Part shown: one piece after another, positions 63,402-64,000 of the stretch
Layout: each line of letters opens with the position of its first letter
How positions within the stretch are numbered: the first letter of the stretch is position 1
DNA from: UBA8106 sp964569695
GTDB taxonomy: Bacteria > Acidobacteriota > Vicinamibacteria > Vicinamibacterales > UBA823
DNA length: 64,000 nt
Direction: 5' to 3'
Assembly: GCA_964569695.1 (NCBI GenBank)
Contig: CAZMUA010000006.1
Location: 62,001-126,000, forward strand
Notes under the pieces: model-generated
Database searches by the model: none
The model's input: the letters and a program-made list of their open reading frames with translations, nothing else
What the model was told of the DNA's origin: nothing
Made by a program: the position numbers and the translations under genes

Positions 63402-64000
63402 TTATTGCTGCGATGTTTCAACCGTCTCGTCTGTATCCCGCAACTCGTAGGCGGTCCGAGACCAAACATCGAGATCATCACGGTTTACATCAATCGAAAG
63501 ACGCCGGCGCCATGCACTCGGGTCCGTATTGGTTGAATAGTACCCCAAAACGTAATAATCGCTTGTTTCAGCGTCAATCTGCTTGAGCGCCGCATCAAAA
63601 TCGTTCTTGTTCACGACAGCAATCCCTCCTGTCGCTTCAGCAAGCGTGCGCAGGCTATCTTGACTTCGCCGAACAAAATCCCAATACTCTAGAACGTTTA
63701 ACTGACCACTCATTTCACCAATATCCACACCCGCAATTAATCCCCTTGGGTCAAGCGTATAAAATGTTGCATTGGCCTGGTTCGCCATAATCGATAGCCG
63801 GTGCAGCTGATTCGAAAGGTCTAAATTTGAAAATTCAAGATTCGATTGAGACATTATTCCGCCACCAGGCGTCGTCAGCGGATTACCATCTTCATCTCGA
63901 TCAAGCCGAAACCGTCCCTCAAATAAGCTGTTTGCCGCTTCCCAGCGGGAACCCTCAAATGGATTCAAGTCGTAACCGGCGCTAACCCAAATTACGGCCT
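63402..64000 (-). CDS. VWFA-related protein, acidobacterial type, C-terminal part (cut by window edge)
   Basis: The frame is open to the end of the window; the last ~199 residues are seen. The strand A-V-I-W-V-S-A-G-Y-D at the start of what is visible is part of the von Willebrand A-like fold, followed by a conserved N-F-Y-T-L-D-P-R-G-L segment, LAEATGG-A, and the YYVLGYYSTN tail with a beta-rich end. This domain arrangement is the acidobacterial VWFA-related family. Such proteins are usually exported; the signal peptide is outside the window. A TTG at 63968 is not the true start. Confidence 0.88.
   Translation of the reverse strand, partial: AVIWVSAGYDLNPFEGSRWEAANSLFEGRFRLDRDEDGNPLTTPGGGIMSQSNLEFSNLDLSNQLHRLSIMANQANATFYTLDPRGLIAGVDIGEMSGQLNVLEYWDFVRRSQDSLRTLAEATGGIAVVNKNDFDAALKQIDAETSDYYVLGYYSTNTDPSAWRRRLSIDVNRDDLDVWSRTAYELRDTDETVETSQQ

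Noticed and set aside
1..64000. CRISPR array, insertion sequence, integron or prophage
   Set aside because: No regular short repeats with spacers, no transposase, integrase or phage structural gene, and no terminal inverted repeats were found on reading the window.

Overview
The window looks like chromosome from an acidobacterium, most likely a free-living (perhaps marine) relative of the Vicinamibacterales. The reasons are the C-terminal half of a VWFA-related protein of the acidobacterial type at the right edge, several Tat-exported GMC dehydrogenase/subunit-3 pairs, the DUF1080, ThuA and Gfo/Idh/MocA set, a LysM-fused DD-carboxypeptidase, and a diderm envelope gene set. This placement is inferred from gene content; no 16S rRNA gene is present. 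Base composition is moderate and no insertion sequence, prophage, CRISPR array or rRNA operon was seen.

Left part (1-5.8 kb): a truncated unknown gene, a membrane-anchored monohaem cytochrome c, a methylthioribose-kinase-like phosphotransferase, threonine synthase and threonine ammonia-lyase. Accessory catabolic part (5.9-24.6 kb): a Tat-exported TIM-barrel hydrolase and a glycosylasparaginase, two copies of a GMC dehydrogenase plus gluconate-2-dehydrogenase-subunit-3 module, a five-gene minus-strand operon (Gfo/Idh/MocA oxidoreductase, ThuA-like, DUF1080, NupG-type MFS carrier, sodium:solute symporter), an ethanolamine-type permease, a metallo-beta-lactamase-fold protein with degenerate metal ligands, a cupin and an amidohydrolase. 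Taken together this resembles a periplasmic oxidise-then-cleave (3-ketoglycoside type) route for glycosides, with uptake of the products.

Middle (24.7-41.3 kb): an ion channel, an orphan DNA methyltransferase, tRNA-Pro(GGG), a MerR-type regulator, der, an HU-family gene, an M50 protease, and a long minus-strand operon running ugd-galE-GT2-msbA-like-yicC-gmk-coaBC-udg-priA. Between ugd and galE lies one of the more unusual signals: galE has no ATG, GTG or TTG start that keeps its nucleotide-binding motif, and it is in frame with ugd across a single TGA.

Right part (41.5-64 kb): a plus-strand exopolysaccharide cluster (five glycosyltransferases, a polyprenyl-phosphate sugar transferase, UDP-xylose synthase), which works with the UDP-sugar genes just upstream. 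Then comes a minus-strand housekeeping run (pgsA, TPR/SLH lipoprotein, tsaC/sua5, MFS, glpX, acyl-CoA dehydrogenase, SAM hydroxide adenosyltransferase, methyltransferase, bactofilin), followed by cysteine desulfurase-mnmA, trxB-trxA, the LysM/DD-carboxypeptidase and the VWFA-related gene. The 5' leader of the LysM gene contains a foldable, possibly pseudoknotted element that matches no RNA family I can name. No single wholly new system is proven; the best leads are the ugd/galE junction, this leader element and the catabolic module.
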